From the NCBI RefSeq assembly GCF_905147365.1, contig NC_056409.1, positions 13,149,001 to 13,213,000 on the forward strand: a stretch of DNA of 64,000 nt. The letters run 5' to 3'. Numbering within the stretch: position 1 is the stretch's first letter; every line of letters starts with the position of its first letter. This DNA comes from Aricia agestis. Its lineage: Eukaryota; Arthropoda; Insecta; Lepidoptera; Lycaenidae. The position numbers and the translations under genes are program-made. The notes beneath the pieces are model-generated. The model had not been told where the DNA came from. It ran no database searches and worked only from the letters and a program-made list of their open reading frames with translations. Of this stretch, positions 1-12,228 are shown piece by piece.

Positions 1-490
1 CTGAAATTAGTGCTGAAAGTATATGTACTCCATATTTATTATAAGGGACACCTGCACACCCTAAAGCAGGGGTCGGCAAGTTATTTTAGATGTGGTCCGG
101 ATACTGTGGGAAAATTTTAACGAGGTCCAGAAAAAAACACACTTGTCCTATGTAGCTTAAAATATTATTTGAATTAATAAAGGTATACGTATACCTTATC
201 TATGTATTAAATTGATACTTGGTATAAAATACATTATAATATATTTTCGCGGTCCGAGATTCGACCCGCGGTCCACCTGTTGCCTACCGCTGCCCTAAAG
301 TATTATCATTAGTTTTGGTTCACCTTATAAAGTCCAGACCATTATAATTCCCAGTGACACAATAACTTTGCACTTTTAACCGACTTCCAAAATGGACGAG
401 GTTAAACGTTCGGCTGTATATATTTTTTTTGTAGTTATATTCAACGGTTACTCAGCCGTTTCTGGTTCGATTTTTAAAACTCTTTTTCAG
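1..490. repeat. Intron or upstream of gene A: MITE remnant with nested hAT element
   Basis: The stretch carries the edges of a MITE whose end reads CACACCCTAAAGTATTATCA, a family seen again at 18768-18997 and 20062-20229. It is split by a short hAT-like element (67-292), described separately. Around 364-400 there is a fragment beginning CCGACTTCCAAAATGG, a repeat end that recurs across the window (near 9490 and 35700). The polypyrimidine tract and AG just before 491 are the acceptor of gene A. Confidence 0.6.
67..292. mobile_element. Non-autonomous hAT element with 8-bp target duplication
   Basis: Ends are CAGGGGTCGGCAA and, inverted, CAGCGGTAGGCAA. The flanks are a perfect direct repeat CCCTAAAG at 59-66 and 293-300, the 8-bp duplication expected of hAT. 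No ORF. It sits inside an older MITE whose own end supplies the target sequence. Confidence 0.8.
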
Positions 491-3400
491 TGAAATTCGG
501 TTGGTCGGACGCTCTAGCGGACAAGGAATACTTCTTCAAGATCCCCCGGACGATGAGCGCGGCGGAGGCTGAGGGGTGGCGGCGGACGGAGCGGCCCCCG
601 GGCCCGCTGCCGGACCTCCGCCTGTACTGTACCCCGGACAAACTGATATGCCCCCTATATGACCCGTCAGGATTCGTCGCGGGGTTGCAAATTGCGGTGA
701 GTGTTCTTTGCCGTTATCTTTATTCAACGGAACTCACCCGTACTTACTCACAGACAGGCAGACACACTTTCGTATTTACAGTTCGACAAGGCTTTAAATG
801 AACGTGGCGAGAAAAGGAACTAAACGCTTTTATCATACAAAAAGTATTGTTTGACAGTTCTCCTTTACCCAGCAGCGCTCCCGTCAATGTCACCCACGTT
901 CATATTTAAAGCCTTGTCGAGCTGTACTGTAGTTTCAAACTGTTTTTTTTTCTCTTTCTTTGTAACCTTTGTCAACTGATTTGTTTAATTAATGGTTTGA
1001 ATAAAGAGTTTTTTTTATTCATTAATTTACTGATGTAAATGCGAATATGTGAATATTTGTTAGCTTAACAGTTTACACGCTTAAGCCACTGAATTGATTT
1101 TAATTTAACTTGACAAGGAGATACCGTGAGTCACGAGAAACGTCTATTATATATTCCAGAGACTCTATCATATATAAATACAATATGATAGTCTCTGGAA
1201 AAATTAACGGTTCCCGTTTAAGATTACGTTTTCAATCAAGTTTTATTGTAAGAGTAAAAGTGTATTAAACTCAAATTAAGGCTCACTTTAAATAAAGGTC
1301 CTTAAGATGCTGGGAGGTTGGCAATCTGAGAGATAATTGTATTTACTCAGAGGGGCATCGCTTAAGCCCTCCCTTTCCAGCTCGACTCAGATACGATACG
1401 AATATTATAATATAACTACTGAGTAAATAGATTCCCGTTAATATTATGGAGTCAGATTTGAAATACTGCAGGCTTCTTAGTACTAATATAAAGCATGACG
1501 TTAGGTAATATGACATTTCTGATTCCAGAAGGTAACACTAATAATGATATTCTAGAATCTAGATATTTCTATTGCATTGTCTTGAATTGGCCAGTTATAT
1601 TTCGAAAATTACAGTCTGATAGCACGATTGACCAATTTAATGTGATCGCCAAGACATTATTGAGACGTTTATCTAATTTATTTCAACGGACATGCTGCAA
1701 GTCCACAGGCAAACTGTGAGCTGATGTACGCAGTATGAGTGTGTTCGATATAGTTTCAATATGGTATACTTAATCAAATTGTTTATTATTCCATAATAAT
1801 ACTAAACATGAATATTTAAGAACCTTCTAGATAAATAAGAATAAGTAATCAGTAACCTCGCAAGCTTTCTGTAGTCAACACAAAAAGTATTGCTATACGT
1901 ACAAATATTTTTCCAAAAAGTGTTCTCGGTTTGGTCAATAATTTAATCGACTTTAGGTTTTTTGCTTTCGTATTTTAATGCAATCTTAAAGTCGTTTTGG
2001 TTTTTGTACTATCTGAGAAGTTAATTCATAGGCAGATGGAAGACCTACGTAATTTGGTTGCGTTATGTCAAACTCAACCTCACAATTAATAGCTATGTCC
2101 ACACTATGCACTTTTATCTTCAATTTTCGTCATCTTCTTTCATTCACCTTACGTTTTGGCGCATTCGATAATTGAATGCCTCAACGAACGTATCGCCAAC
2201 ATTGTAATTTTTGTTCAATTGCAGTGTCTGTCAGATTATTGTAACATGTACGACGAGAACATTTTACTGGGTGGATTATGTGCGACTTATTTGGCGTAAG
2301 AAATTCCAGAAAAAAAAGAACCGAGCGAAAGTTTTGGATACGGCCAGAGCGCATGCCTCGCGGGCATGCCTAACGTGCGCTGTTGACTGCGCTATAACGC
2401 ATTCCCTTGATGAACAAAAAAGGCACAGTGTGGACATAGCCAATAACATAGAATTGACATGATCGGACCAAATGACGTGGGCCTGTCAACTGCCTCTGAA
2501 TCAATTTCCTCGTAGTACATAAGCTTGTTATTTAATGAGTAGGTACAATCAGCGATCACAAGGCTGTGTGGTCGATGAGTACAATTTTAGTTCCCAGCGG
2601 ACGAGTTCGAATCACCGACGTTCAAGCCGGAGACGCGATTCACGAAGTGGAGTACTTCTAATGGCGAAGGCGACCCTCCCAGAGACTACTGGGCCATCAC
2701 ACAGTACTACGTCTCCGAAGGTACGAAGTTTCGCTTCTACTCACAACTTAAGAGGATACACCAGGGACTAGAGAAATGAAAAAAAAGCACGCGTAATATC
2801 TATAGCTGTCTCCCTTACCTCAAGCCTATACCGCAGAACGCGATAGAGACAACTGCAGAAAATCCAGAAAATCAACGATTCGTTGTCCCCTGATTCCTTC
2901 TCCAAAACTTAACCGATTTAAGTACTTTTTTCATTCAAGATTAAAAAAGGCTTGAGCTGTGTTCCTATGTTTTGCTTTTTTTGTATAATCTAGCCAAATC
3001 TGTTTTCTGGACGTTTGAACACAGCGGAAAATCTGGCCATTTTTTGGGTTTTAGAACTTTTCATATCTTATTTAATAATTAAATTATGAAAAAAAAGAAA
3101 ACATAGGGACATCGAATTAGTAGCCGTAGATGTTCAGGAAAAAAATTATAACTCTACTAGCATTATCCAGGGAGGAAACAGGGGACAACGTTTGTATGAA
3201 AAAAAGGGCGGTGTGGACTCCTCTTAATATATTATGTTGTCAAAGAGTAAGACAAATATCTAAACTTTGTCATTGATAGCAAACTATAGGGACCGTTCAG
3301 GAACTGTAGGTTTGTTAAGTAAATAACAAATTTTAAGTTTCGGCCTATAAATATATTATGCCACCATTAAACAGCACCTTCTTGGTATAGAAAATCTGCA

Positions 3401-6400
3401 GGAGCTACAAGTAACAGGGCATGTCGAGTATATGATAATTTTTACAAGCATTTTCATAATTCATATTCATAGTACTTTTCACTTTTTAGGGTTCCGTAGC
3501 CAAATGGCGAAAAACGGAACCCTTATAGATTCGTCATGTCTGTCTGTCTGTCTGTCCGTCCGTATGTCACAGCCACTTTTCTCCGAAACTATAAGAGCTA
3601 TACAATTGAAACTTGGCAAGTAGATGTCATCTGTAAACCGCTGTAAGATTTTGATATAAAATTGGAAAAATTATTGAAAATTTTAAGGTTCCCCATAGAT
3701 ACAACTGAAACAAAAATAAAATTTTTTCATCTAACCTATGCGTGTGGGGTATTTATGGATAGGTCTTTAAAAATCATATTGAGGTTTCTAATATCATTTT
3801 TTTATAACCTGAATAGTTTGCGAGAAAGGCTCTTCCAAAGTGGTAAAATGTGCGAGCCTTCGAGTTGGGAGTTTTGCGGTCCACACAATTTTACTCGACT
3901 TGGAGTAAAACTATCGAGTAATACTGATAGTGAGTACTGACCATAACAGTACGTTTCAAAATGTTACAAAGCTTCACTATTATTGTTTACTTTAGAATAG
4001 CATTTCCCCGCGTTGAGTAACTGCTGCAATAAATTTAGAACTGTACTCTCGCTATTAACAAATATTACTCTGGTTGGTAATTAAACCCAGCACAATATTC
4101 TCAACATGTTTGTCTGCTGAAATGATTAATTAGAGCTATAAATTTATTAGCAACGTACTGTAAACCACTATTTACATTTCTAATAACTAGTCAGTAGTCA
4201 AAATGTCATATCCCTATATGATATATATAGATAGTTCTGCGTCGATAGAAAAACATTATATTTTTTTTAAATATGATAAAACTACTTTTGAAATCCCGTG
4301 TATAAAATATTATTCACTTGATCTATCATATTTTGTTCCTATAAAGACTATTTATGTAAACCTATACGATAGGGTTATTGCGTAGCACTACGCGTAGCAC
4401 TTTCGTTGCAACTTTTTAAAAATAACAATCACTAAAATAATTATATATATAATAATAAATGAATATAATTATCTGAGGATGAAAATCGCACTTAAAACTA
4501 GAACCTTTCCAAAATATTGTTGAGATAATATAGGAACGTAACTCGTAGCACGTAGCACGTTCGTAGCAATACGTATTTTAAGCGATCGTTCGCTTTATTA
4601 AACAAATAATAACATTTACTGACATACATTAATTAAAAAATTAGGGATATTATGACGTTTATCATAATATTAATACGCGAACGAAAAACTTTGTAACCCT
4701 TTTTACGAAAAATGGGGAAACATAGGTGGTGCATGAAATTTTGCACAGGTATAGTTTTAAATATGCTTTTATCATACATTTTTTTAACAAATAAAACATT
4801 ACACACACTACAACACACACACATGAGAAATGACAGATTTTTGAGTGACAAGCCTACACATACAAATTATACTCCTTAATTTATGGTTGAAGTCTGTTGA
4901 CAAAAAGTTGACAAATTGAAAATGGATTATAGTTTTTTTATTGAATCTATAGAGGCCCATTCATGCCGTGAATTGGCCTCTTAAGATACTATTCTACAAT
5001 GCTTACACGGCCAGTCTGAGATCAGCTAAGTCCCAGAGACAAGAGTTGAAAAAAAGTCAATATTTTTTACAAAATATAGGTAGTTATAGTCCTAATGTCG
5101 TTGAAACTAAGGTCGAATTTCGACCATTGGGCGATCTCTAGTTAAAATAAATATTTGGCAAAATATTGCGAAAAGAGCTCTACATGGTGACGTAGCTCGT
5201 AGCTCGTACCGCGTAGCACTTTCGTAGCGCGTAGCATCTCCGTAGCGCGTGGTAGCGCTGTATTTTGAAAAACAAACTTTTAAATACTTTTTTATCTGAC
5301 TGCTATTATTTAATACTAAGGGCCTGTTTCACCACTTCCTGATAAGGCTATCCACCAATTAACTTGACAGATCAAGTATGGAGAATCTGTCAAAAAAGTT
5401 GTCAATAGCCTATTAGGCACTTTAGAAAGTGGTGAAACAGGCCCTAAATTATATGAATGTGAAAGTGGATGTCTGACTATCTGTCACTTTTTCACGCTTA
5501 AACCACTTAATTAATTTTATGAAATGTGGTATTGAGATACACTAATTCCAGTAGAAAAAGCTGATAGAACTCTCGTGAATAAATAGACAGCGTGATGGGA
5601 GTTTTGGGCGAAACGAAGTTGGTTATAATATCTTAAAGAGATTATTAAAATCATGATTTATGCCCATTTAGAGTCTCTCAAGGCCGGCGCTGGACCTCAG
5701 GTGGAAAATGGCGCTACTCTTCAAGACGGTGGCGTATGGGTGAAGGATTTTGACAACCAGCTCACTCGGATACCGAGCACGGAGGCCGAGCTGAACAGCA
5801 CACTTTTCAAAAAGCAAAACTGTATTCCTAATATGGGTAAGGATCAAGATATATTTTAGGTACATAATATAAAACTAAACTGTTTACTAGACTAGTCGGT
5901 TGTAGGCTTATTTTGACAAGTGACGTGTTATTTGCAAATATATTACAACCATAAAGTTAATATACCTAGCGGTATTCCGCTAGGTATATAGAGCAACAAT
6001 CTTGAGCTGTCAAACGAAATCGAAATTGGTTTCATCTGTGTGTAAAAATATGTGTACGTATACACTTATACAAGCATGATTGAACATGATTTCTATGAGA
6101 ATAAATTGTCAACGTGCGGCACGTGCTGACTGAACGTCAAAAAAAGAGTGCTGCTGTCATGTATCACACGTCTTTTTTTACCGGGCAGTGTTACTGATAG
6201 TGACATCTCTCTTGCTCAGGCCTTTGTTTGTCTATTCCGCTAGGTATATTAACTTTATGATTACAACATAAATAATTTCATTGATTTATTGTCTGAACCT
6301 GAGCCTGTAGTCAATACTTTTTTTTATCGCTTCTTTATGGAATTGACATAAGACGAGTCGAACGTCAACGTCATATTAACGAACGCTTATGTCAATTCCA

Positions 6401-8493
6401 TACATTTTGATCGGCAATTCTATGAAGAAGTGATAAAGAAAAGGCTTGGCTAAGGGATCTGTACTATTGGCAAAATTTTGCCCTATTATGACGTTATCAT
6501 TAAAATATTATTTTCCTCCACTTGATGCACATTTAGTCATGTCGTTATCTTTTGTAAACTTCCAGGTACCCACTACTACTACAACATGACGAAAGAGAAG
6601 CGATGCGAGGACCTGCTGCCGTGGTTCGCGCTGACGACGCGCGGGGACCTGGTGGGGGTGGGCTTCCAGGTGTTCGCCAAGTTCACGCCCAAGGTCAAGG
6701 GCAGGGAGTGGTTCGAGATACTCGAGAAGAGCCAGGGACAAGCTGAGGTAGGTTTGATAATACTTCATGGAGAAGTTGATAAATATAATCGCACCTAATT
6801 ATTTGAGGTGCGCGTCCACCGGATCGGATGGCGGACCTAAGTAATTTGGTCGCGTTAAGTCAAACACAGCCGACAGATCACGACTACCATTGAATTGACA
6901 CGCGACCAGGCGACTGCGAAGCGGTAGCGTCAAGTTGTCAAATGCGTGTTTTGATTCAAAACACACATTTGACAGCTTGACGCCACTTGACGCTCCCGCT
7001 TCGCAGTCGCCTGGTCGCGTAGGTTTGAACAAAGCATTACGTAGGTTTATCAAATGTCTATGAATCATTTTTTTCGATGGTACATTCTGCATACTTTTTC
7101 ATAATGATTTTATGTACTTAAATTGCATAGGCGTGATAAATAAGATCAGACTTCAACTCGGATTGGTCAAGTGAACCTTAAAGTTTTAACTTATTAAAAT
7201 TAAGGGCATATAGGGCCTATTGTCGTGGTTTTTAAAATAAGTAATATTCACACTACATAAAATTAATATCAGACCTCGTAAATTCAATGCAGAGTTTGAC
7301 GCATTGCTTTGTTTTCAGGTGGCTATACCTCTCGGCCCGGAGTGCCTGTACAAGCTGTCGGCGACCTACCCCGTCATATCTCTACATATCTATTTTATTG
7401 ATAACCCTTGGAATATCAGATGCCGGTAAATATTAATTATGATAAGTGAAATTATTATTATTATTTACTAGATTATATTGTAGACAGGGCCAGTGCTACA
7501 CATGGTCTAGTATTCTAAATAAAATAAAAATAATTGGTCCATGAACATTATAGCTATAATATGAGGAGCATTATATTCTATATGAGGGCAAATTTAAAAT
7601 TACATTAAATAATTTCGATTTAGACATAACAGGTCACTTAGTTACGGGTTGGGGTTACGATGCCATATAAAAAATATTTTTGATTTCTAACTTCATTATC
7701 GTGATTATAAATGCAACTTGTCTAAGTATCCAGACATCTCTATTCGATATTAAAAACGTTTTTGAACCAGTAAAGATGAGCTGAATTTTCCCTTTTTGGT
7801 CACTTAGTTATGGGGCTTACGATGCCATAAAAGAATATTTTTGATTTCCAACTTCACCGTCGTGATTATAAATGCAACTTGGGTTTTTTGAACCTGTAAA
7901 GGCGACCTGAATTTTCCCTTTTTGTGTCTCATGAAGACAAGATAAAAAGAAATAATCGCTTTGCGTGAAAACGACCGGAAGTGGGTGCTGAAGCCTACGA
8001 TTTGGGACGACCACAATTTTTTGCCGCTTTGAAACCCTTTACGGTTTTCGGTGGTTATATAGCTATTTAGCTTCTCTTTAAATATTTTCTGTGTTGTTGT
8101 CTCTAGTCTTCACAGTTATTGCAGTGTTTAGAACTCTTTCGATCGCCATCGCCCTACTCTTAAGTCATATGTACATTTAAAAATTGCTTTAATTTAATAC
8201 AGAGTTCGACAAATAATATGGAGACTGCAACAAAATCTATAATAATAATAATTGTTTTGTCTTTAACAAGTTTTTTCACTTGATTTCTCTTGAAAGCGAT
8301 AAATATAACAATAATAATGCAATTTAAAAAAAACTTCCTTATATGCATTGCAGAAATTTGTACATATATTTTATAATATTTCAGGAACGGAGACTCTATA
8401 AAGCCAGCCCCGGCTTTAGACAGACTGGTGCTAAACACGTACAGATACGCCAACGCCGTCGCCGATGAGTTCAAAAATCTCTTTAGTGGCTGA
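491..8493 (+). CDS. Gene A: secreted-protein paralog of unknown function (5' end outside window)
   Basis: Six exons join in frame: 491-696, 2591-2720, 5672-5836, 6566-6747, 7319-7425 and 8385-8493, with GT-AG boundaries and 298 residues visible before TGA. I do not recognise the family. It was delimited by comparison with gene B (13994-21086, minus strand): 206-, 130- and 182-nt exons are identical in length in both genes, with the same phases. Shared motifs include LYC-P(D), F-GLQIA, the run YW-ITQYYVSE, YYNM followed by a Cys, PWF-L, and CLY with HIY--DNPW. Gene A continues past DNPW into a last exon of 36 residues ending in NLFSG that gene B lacks. Signal-peptide and first exons must lie left of base 1. 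Four conserved cysteines suggest an extracellular protein. The acceptor of exon 3 (CCCATTTAG) is the least certain boundary; the exon is 9 nt shorter than in gene B. Confidence 0.72.
780..923. mobile_element. MITE, family 'CGACAAGGCT' copy 1
   Basis: Inverted ends GTTCGACAAGGCTTTAAATG and its complement at 904-922 bracket a core containing TTGACAGTTCTCCTTTACC. Two related copies lie at 21787-21910 and 31928-32060. Starts 84 nt into the first visible intron of gene A. Confidence 0.7.
924..2590. other. Gene A intron remainder
   Basis: Non-coding. It holds an imperfect palindrome at 1154-1200 (TTCCAGAGACT arms) and, at 2026-2516, a copy of the 'AGGCAGATGG' MITE family (listed separately). I see nothing else I can identify between them. 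Confidence 0.5.
2026..2516. mobile_element. MITE, family 'AGGCAGATGG' copy 1
   Basis: Left end reads AGTTAATTCATAGGCAGATGG and continues with CCTACGTAATTTGGTTGCG; the right end is the complementary TGAATCAATTTCCTCGTAG. Related copies: 8512-8706, 14690-15090, 39000-39080, 55750-55905 and 62497-62706. The middle (about 2100-2460) differs from other copies and contains a CGCATGCCTCGCGGGCATGC palindrome. Confidence 0.6.
3489..3945 (+). repeat. 'GGGTTCCGTAGCC' interspersed repeat, truncated copy
   Basis: Begins with GGGTTCCGTAGCCAAATGGC and a short (TCTG)n run, then follows the same order as the longer copies at 9888-10552 (inverted) and 26686-27284. It is a common lepidopteran repeat; I do not assign a superfamily. 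The 3' part seen in the other copies is missing here. Confidence 0.65.
5320..5444. mobile_element. PIF/Harbinger-type MITE, 125 bp
   Basis: Near-perfect terminal inverted repeats GGGCCTGTTTCACCACTT, flanked by TAA on both sides (5317-5319 and 5445-5447). A 3-bp TWA duplication is characteristic of PIF/Harbinger. No coding capacity. Confidence 0.75.
5950..6259. mobile_element. MITE, family 'CATAAAGTTAATATACC' copy 1
   Basis: Inverted ends CATAAAGTTAATATACCTAG at both sides. A second copy lies at 55377-55681 in an EPRS intron, and both carry AAAATATGTGTACGTATACAC internally. The left end here has an additional short inverted piece (GGTATTCCGCTAGGTATAT) next to the first arm. Confidence 0.72.
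6318..6448. repeat. Inverted repeat in gene A intron 3
   Basis: Arms around TGGAATTGACATAAG (6340-6354) and its complement CTTATGTCAATTCCA, bracketed by TTTATCGCTTCTT and its approximate complement. Probably a degraded MITE. Confidence 0.5.
6800..7065. mobile_element. Nested MITEs in gene A intron 4
   Basis: The inner element has inverted arms ACGCGACCAGGCGACTGCGA (6899 on) and the complement ending near 7019, with long internal complementarity around CAAATGCGTGTTTTG. Outside it, CGGACCTAAGTAATTTGGTC belongs to the 'AGGCAGATGG' family, so the inner element landed in an older copy. Confidence 0.6.
7426..8384. repeat. Gene A intron 5 with a ~166-bp-period direct repeat
   Basis: Two copies of a segment starting GGTCACTTAGTTA (7632 and 7798) run in parallel for about 85 bp through TTATAAATGCAACTTG. 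Each is followed by a stretch ending in GAATTTTCCCTTTTT. No coding sequence seen; small ORFs in this stretch are chance readings of the repeat. Confidence 0.5.
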
Positions 8494-8511
8494 TCTGATA
8501 GTAGATACATT

Positions 8512-8706
8512 GGTTCTCGACACCAATGTAGGTACTATCAGAGAATTTTCCTAGGCAGATGGGGGACCTACGTCGTTTGGTCGGCTTATGTCCATACTTT
8601 CTGTGGTCCATACAATGTTAGCTGTGATGGTTGGAAGGGTTTGACTTAACGCGGCCAAATTTGTGTTATGTAGGTCCGCCATCTGCCTAGGAATCAACTT
8701 CTCTGA
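8512..8706. mobile_element. MITE, family 'AGGCAGATGG' copy 2
   Basis: Contains CCTAGGCAGATGGGGGACC and the complementary CCGCCATCTGCCTAGGAATC. It begins 20 bp after the gene A stop codon, so it probably forms part of the 3' UTR. Its left edge carries an extra hairpin (GATAGTAGATACATTGGT with an imperfect complement). Confidence 0.65.
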
Positions 8707-9887
8707 ATATACCTATTTAAAAATTAAAACATAGATATGCCTGTCGATATAATTTTACTAATAAATACATTTTTTTAGTAATATTTTGTTTTTGCTAAGT
8801 TATCTTTGTCAATTCGACTTTGCTTTCCTATGTTTATTGTTCACCTTACACAACAGTTTTTATATCATCAATCATCATACATTACACAAAAGTACTACTT
8901 CTAGAAATTAATAAATAAGTAGATACATAATATTTCAAAGATACGGAAAATTGATCATATAATTAGATTTTTCGGTTTGTCCGTGTTATCGATTATATCA
9001 TTATTCGAAAATATGATTAATCTTATCGCATCGCCTAATGTATCTGACTGGATTTCCCAAATCGCTTTTTTGCGCGGCAAGGCGGAAAACTATCTTATGT
9101 CCAGATATCGTTTTCCTTGTTGATCTTAAAAGTAAAACATTTTTTGAAAATAATTATTATTTTCCAAGAAAATAAACATAAACACTTAGGTGATTTCCAA
9201 TTTGGGTGGGTTATCGTCGAACTATTAAACTCAATATCAAGATCGATTAACAGAAAACTTGGTACTGGATTCAATTTTATCTTTATGTAGTCGTTTTATA
9301 TATTTGAATCTTCATAATAAGTACTTATATCAATTTTATTGTACTTTAAGTTCTGTAGTTGAGTTTTTCTGACGCAATTTAGGTATGTCGCGGAGAATTT
9401 TCCAGTTTTGGTGTCATTTACGAAATGCTGTTTCTACAAAATACCAGTGATCCCTAAAGCATAAAACATACAACCTCCTCCTTTTTGGAAGTCGGTTAAA
9501 AATACGTCATTCATTTCATTCAGCCACACGCTAACCCACTTAGGAGGTCGTTGGGGGCTGTATCGTACCAGTTTCTAGCCAAAAATGAAAGAAAACCGTT
9601 TCATTACAAAACCCTCGATTTTATGCAATTTGGTGTACCTAAATTATCATACTTGCGGCAACAATATCTTATAGTTATTTTGAGTAATGATAGGGTTTTG
9701 GTTTGTTTATAGTTAAGTAAATGTGTTATAATAATTTTAGTGCACGTAGTTTTTTTAAAGATTATTTTTCTCGCAAATTCCAATTTTGGTGGTTTTGGTG
9801 GATTTTTAGACACTGCAATTTTGCTTCCTTATACCAAAATTCGAAAACTCAAAGATTATTATTACTTCAAAATTTGCTGAGATTAAA

Positions 9888-10442
9888 AAAACCGGCCAAG
9901 TGCAAGTTGGACTCGCCCATGAAGGGTTCCGCAGCAGCAATAAGGTTTATTTCTATGAAAAGGTTTGTGATTTATTTTTATATTTCAGTTGATTTAATCA
10001 AAGTTAAATTGAGGTTTACCATTTATGACGTATAAAAAAACTACTTGCTGGATCTCGTTCAAACTAATTTTCGTTGGTAGTTTTTATAGTAATGTACATC
10101 ATATATTTTTTTTAGAATTATAATCATACTTTAGAAGATAGAGGGGGGGACACACATTTTACCACTTTGGAAGAGTCTCTCTCGCAAACCATTCAGGTTA
10201 GAAAAAAATAATATTAGAAACCTCAATATGATTTTTGAAGACCTATCCATAGATACCCCACACGCATAGGTTAGATGAAAAAACATTTTTTGTTTCAGTT
10301 GTACCTATGGGGACCCCTAAATTTTTTAATATTTTTTCCATTTTTGTATCAAAATCTTAAAGCGGTTCACAGACTACATCTACTTACCAAGTTTCAATAG
10401 TGTAGCTCTTATAGTTTCGGAGAAAAATGGCTGTGACATACG

Positions 10443-10502
<60 letters not shown>

Positions 10503-10552
10503 TGACGAATTTATAAGGGTTCCGTTTTTTTCCATTTGGCTACGGAACCCCA
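9888..10552 (-). repeat. 'GGGTTCCGTAGCC' interspersed repeat, long copy
   Basis: Reads on the minus strand from GGGTTCCGTAGCCAAATGG (10550 region) to CCAAGTGCAAGTTGGACTCG at the low-coordinate end. Same layout as 26686-27284. It contains a perfect (GACA)n run at about 10447-10501. No ORF of note. Confidence 0.7.
10447..10501. repeat. (GACA)n microsatellite
   Basis: Uninterrupted tetranucleotide run inside the long repeat; the family seeds this microsatellite at the same position in all copies, with very different lengths. Confidence 0.9.
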
Positions 10553-11879
10553 AAAAGACACTCGGGAAGATAGTGATGAAGAATTAACTATACATTTTCA
10601 AGAAAAAAATTAGAAAGTGCAAGAAAGATTGAATCAAACAGTGATGAAAATTTAAACATATTTAAAATAAATACTTAAGACAACTAATTCTTCTTCTTTG
10701 GTAATAAACTACCAAAGAAGCGTAGTATCAACAATGGCACTATTGTTAATTGTTAATAAGAAAATATATTTGAACTTTGAGTTTTCAATTACCTCTATAA
10801 TAATTTGAGCATTTCTAACAGATTACTTCTTAGTTAGTGTTGTTTTATTATTACGTTTTTAAGGAAAGTTTATTTAAAATAAACTGTATAGGAAGTCCCA
10901 GTATTTCCTTATTCTTGGCTTGCGAGATCTTTGTGATAGTATCAGATTGGCGTTATTTAGCAGTAATAATAATTAGACTGTGATTGATTCCTTGGAGAAT
11001 TATATAAGATACTTTAAATGTTCCCTCTTCATCTTCAAGTAACGACCTACACTCCTTACTCCGTTGAAAAGGAGTTAAAAGTTTCGTTTAAACAAAAGAC
11101 TATTAGAAAAGACAAAAGATTGTGGCTAGTTCCACAAGAATCTCTTTTATTAACTGACTTGCAAAAAGACGGAAGTTGTATATAATGTTCGTCTGTATAT
11201 ATTTTTTTTGTATGTTCAACGATCACTTCTCCGTTTGTTGACCGATTTTCAAGATTTTGTCTCTATTGTATAGGGTATAATCCAAATTTGGTACCATGTT
11301 CATAAATGCCGTAACTTGATGATGGGATCTATAAGTAATAGATCCCATCATCATTCATTTCGACAGATGAATCGAAATCACAGTGCCATCCACAACATGT
11401 GGATGATATTTGTCTGAAGTATTTCAATTTAAATTAAAAATATTATTATGGTGCTTTTGGATATATTATAAGATGTATTCTAAGTAAATCTCACCAAAAA
11501 GTTAGATTTTCACCAAGATATACCATGGTTCCAAGGTGGTGAATAGATCTTCGGCCTCCTCATAGATACATGTTTGGGGGTTCCGACGTTGTTTTAATAA
11601 TTTAAAGCATATGCTTATTGTACATAAGAATAATCATCATCATCATCATCACTACCCTTATACCTTACAAAATCACATTACCACCTCACCTATTATTACT
11701 TATTAGTATTATTAGTGTTTTTCATAGTCCTAAACATCGAGACAGATGTCTTTGATCATTATTCCGCTGTTTGTGGACCGATTTCGAAAATTATTTTGTG
11801 TTGGTTGATGATTACGATGGAATCTATGAGCAATTGAGGGAAATTCTTGAAATTTATTAAAACACACGTGGTGGTTAAG

Positions 11880-12228
11880 ATGTTATTGTTTTTTTTTTTA
11901 TTAAATAACGAAATCAGGTAACCCGTTTGCAAACGAGCAAACGGGTTACCTGATGGAAAGCAACTTCCGTCGCCCATGGACACTCGCAGCATCAGAAGAG
12001 CTGCAGGTGCGTTGCCGGCCTTTTAAGAGGGAATAGGATAATAGGGGAGGGTAGGGATGGGAAGGGAAGGGAAAAGGGGAGGATAGGTTAGGGAATTGGG
12101 CCTCCGGTAAACTCACTCACTCGGCGAAACACAGCGCAAGCGCTGTTTCACGCCGGTTTCCTGTGAGAACGTGGTATTTCTCCGGTCGAGCCGGCCCATT
12201 CGTGCCGAAGCATGGCTCTCCCACGTTG
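11880..12228 (-). mobile_element. Lepidopteran SINE (Metulj-like), minus strand
   Basis: Read on the minus strand: GAGAGCCATGCTTCGGCACG, then CGCTTGCGCTGTGTTTCGCC, a run of CCCTTCCC-type pyrimidine repeats, AAAAGGCCGGCAACGCACC, and an A-rich tail. The last ~120 bp matches the 3' end of the LINE fragment at 35833-36408, as expected for a SINE that borrows a LINE tail. The Metulj name is from memory of Heliconius repeats and is tentative. A small inverted duplication (GTTTGCAAACGAGCAAACGG) lies near the tail. Confidence 0.7.

Larger units (their letters stand above)
2721..5671. other. Gene A intron 2 (2.95 kb)
   Basis: AT-rich, non-coding. Besides the repeat at 3489-3945 and the MITE at 5320-5444, short direct repeats of the type CGTAGCAC cluster near 4384-4400, 4540-4575 and 5190-5250. 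Otherwise nothing recognisable. Confidence 0.5.

Noticed and set aside
8160..8510. 116-codon minus-strand ORF
   Set aside because: Antisense across the last exon of gene A and AT-rich intron.
9721..10035. 104-codon ORF
   Set aside because: Ends inside the 'GGGTTCCGTAGCC' repeat, has low-complexity composition and no family resemblance.
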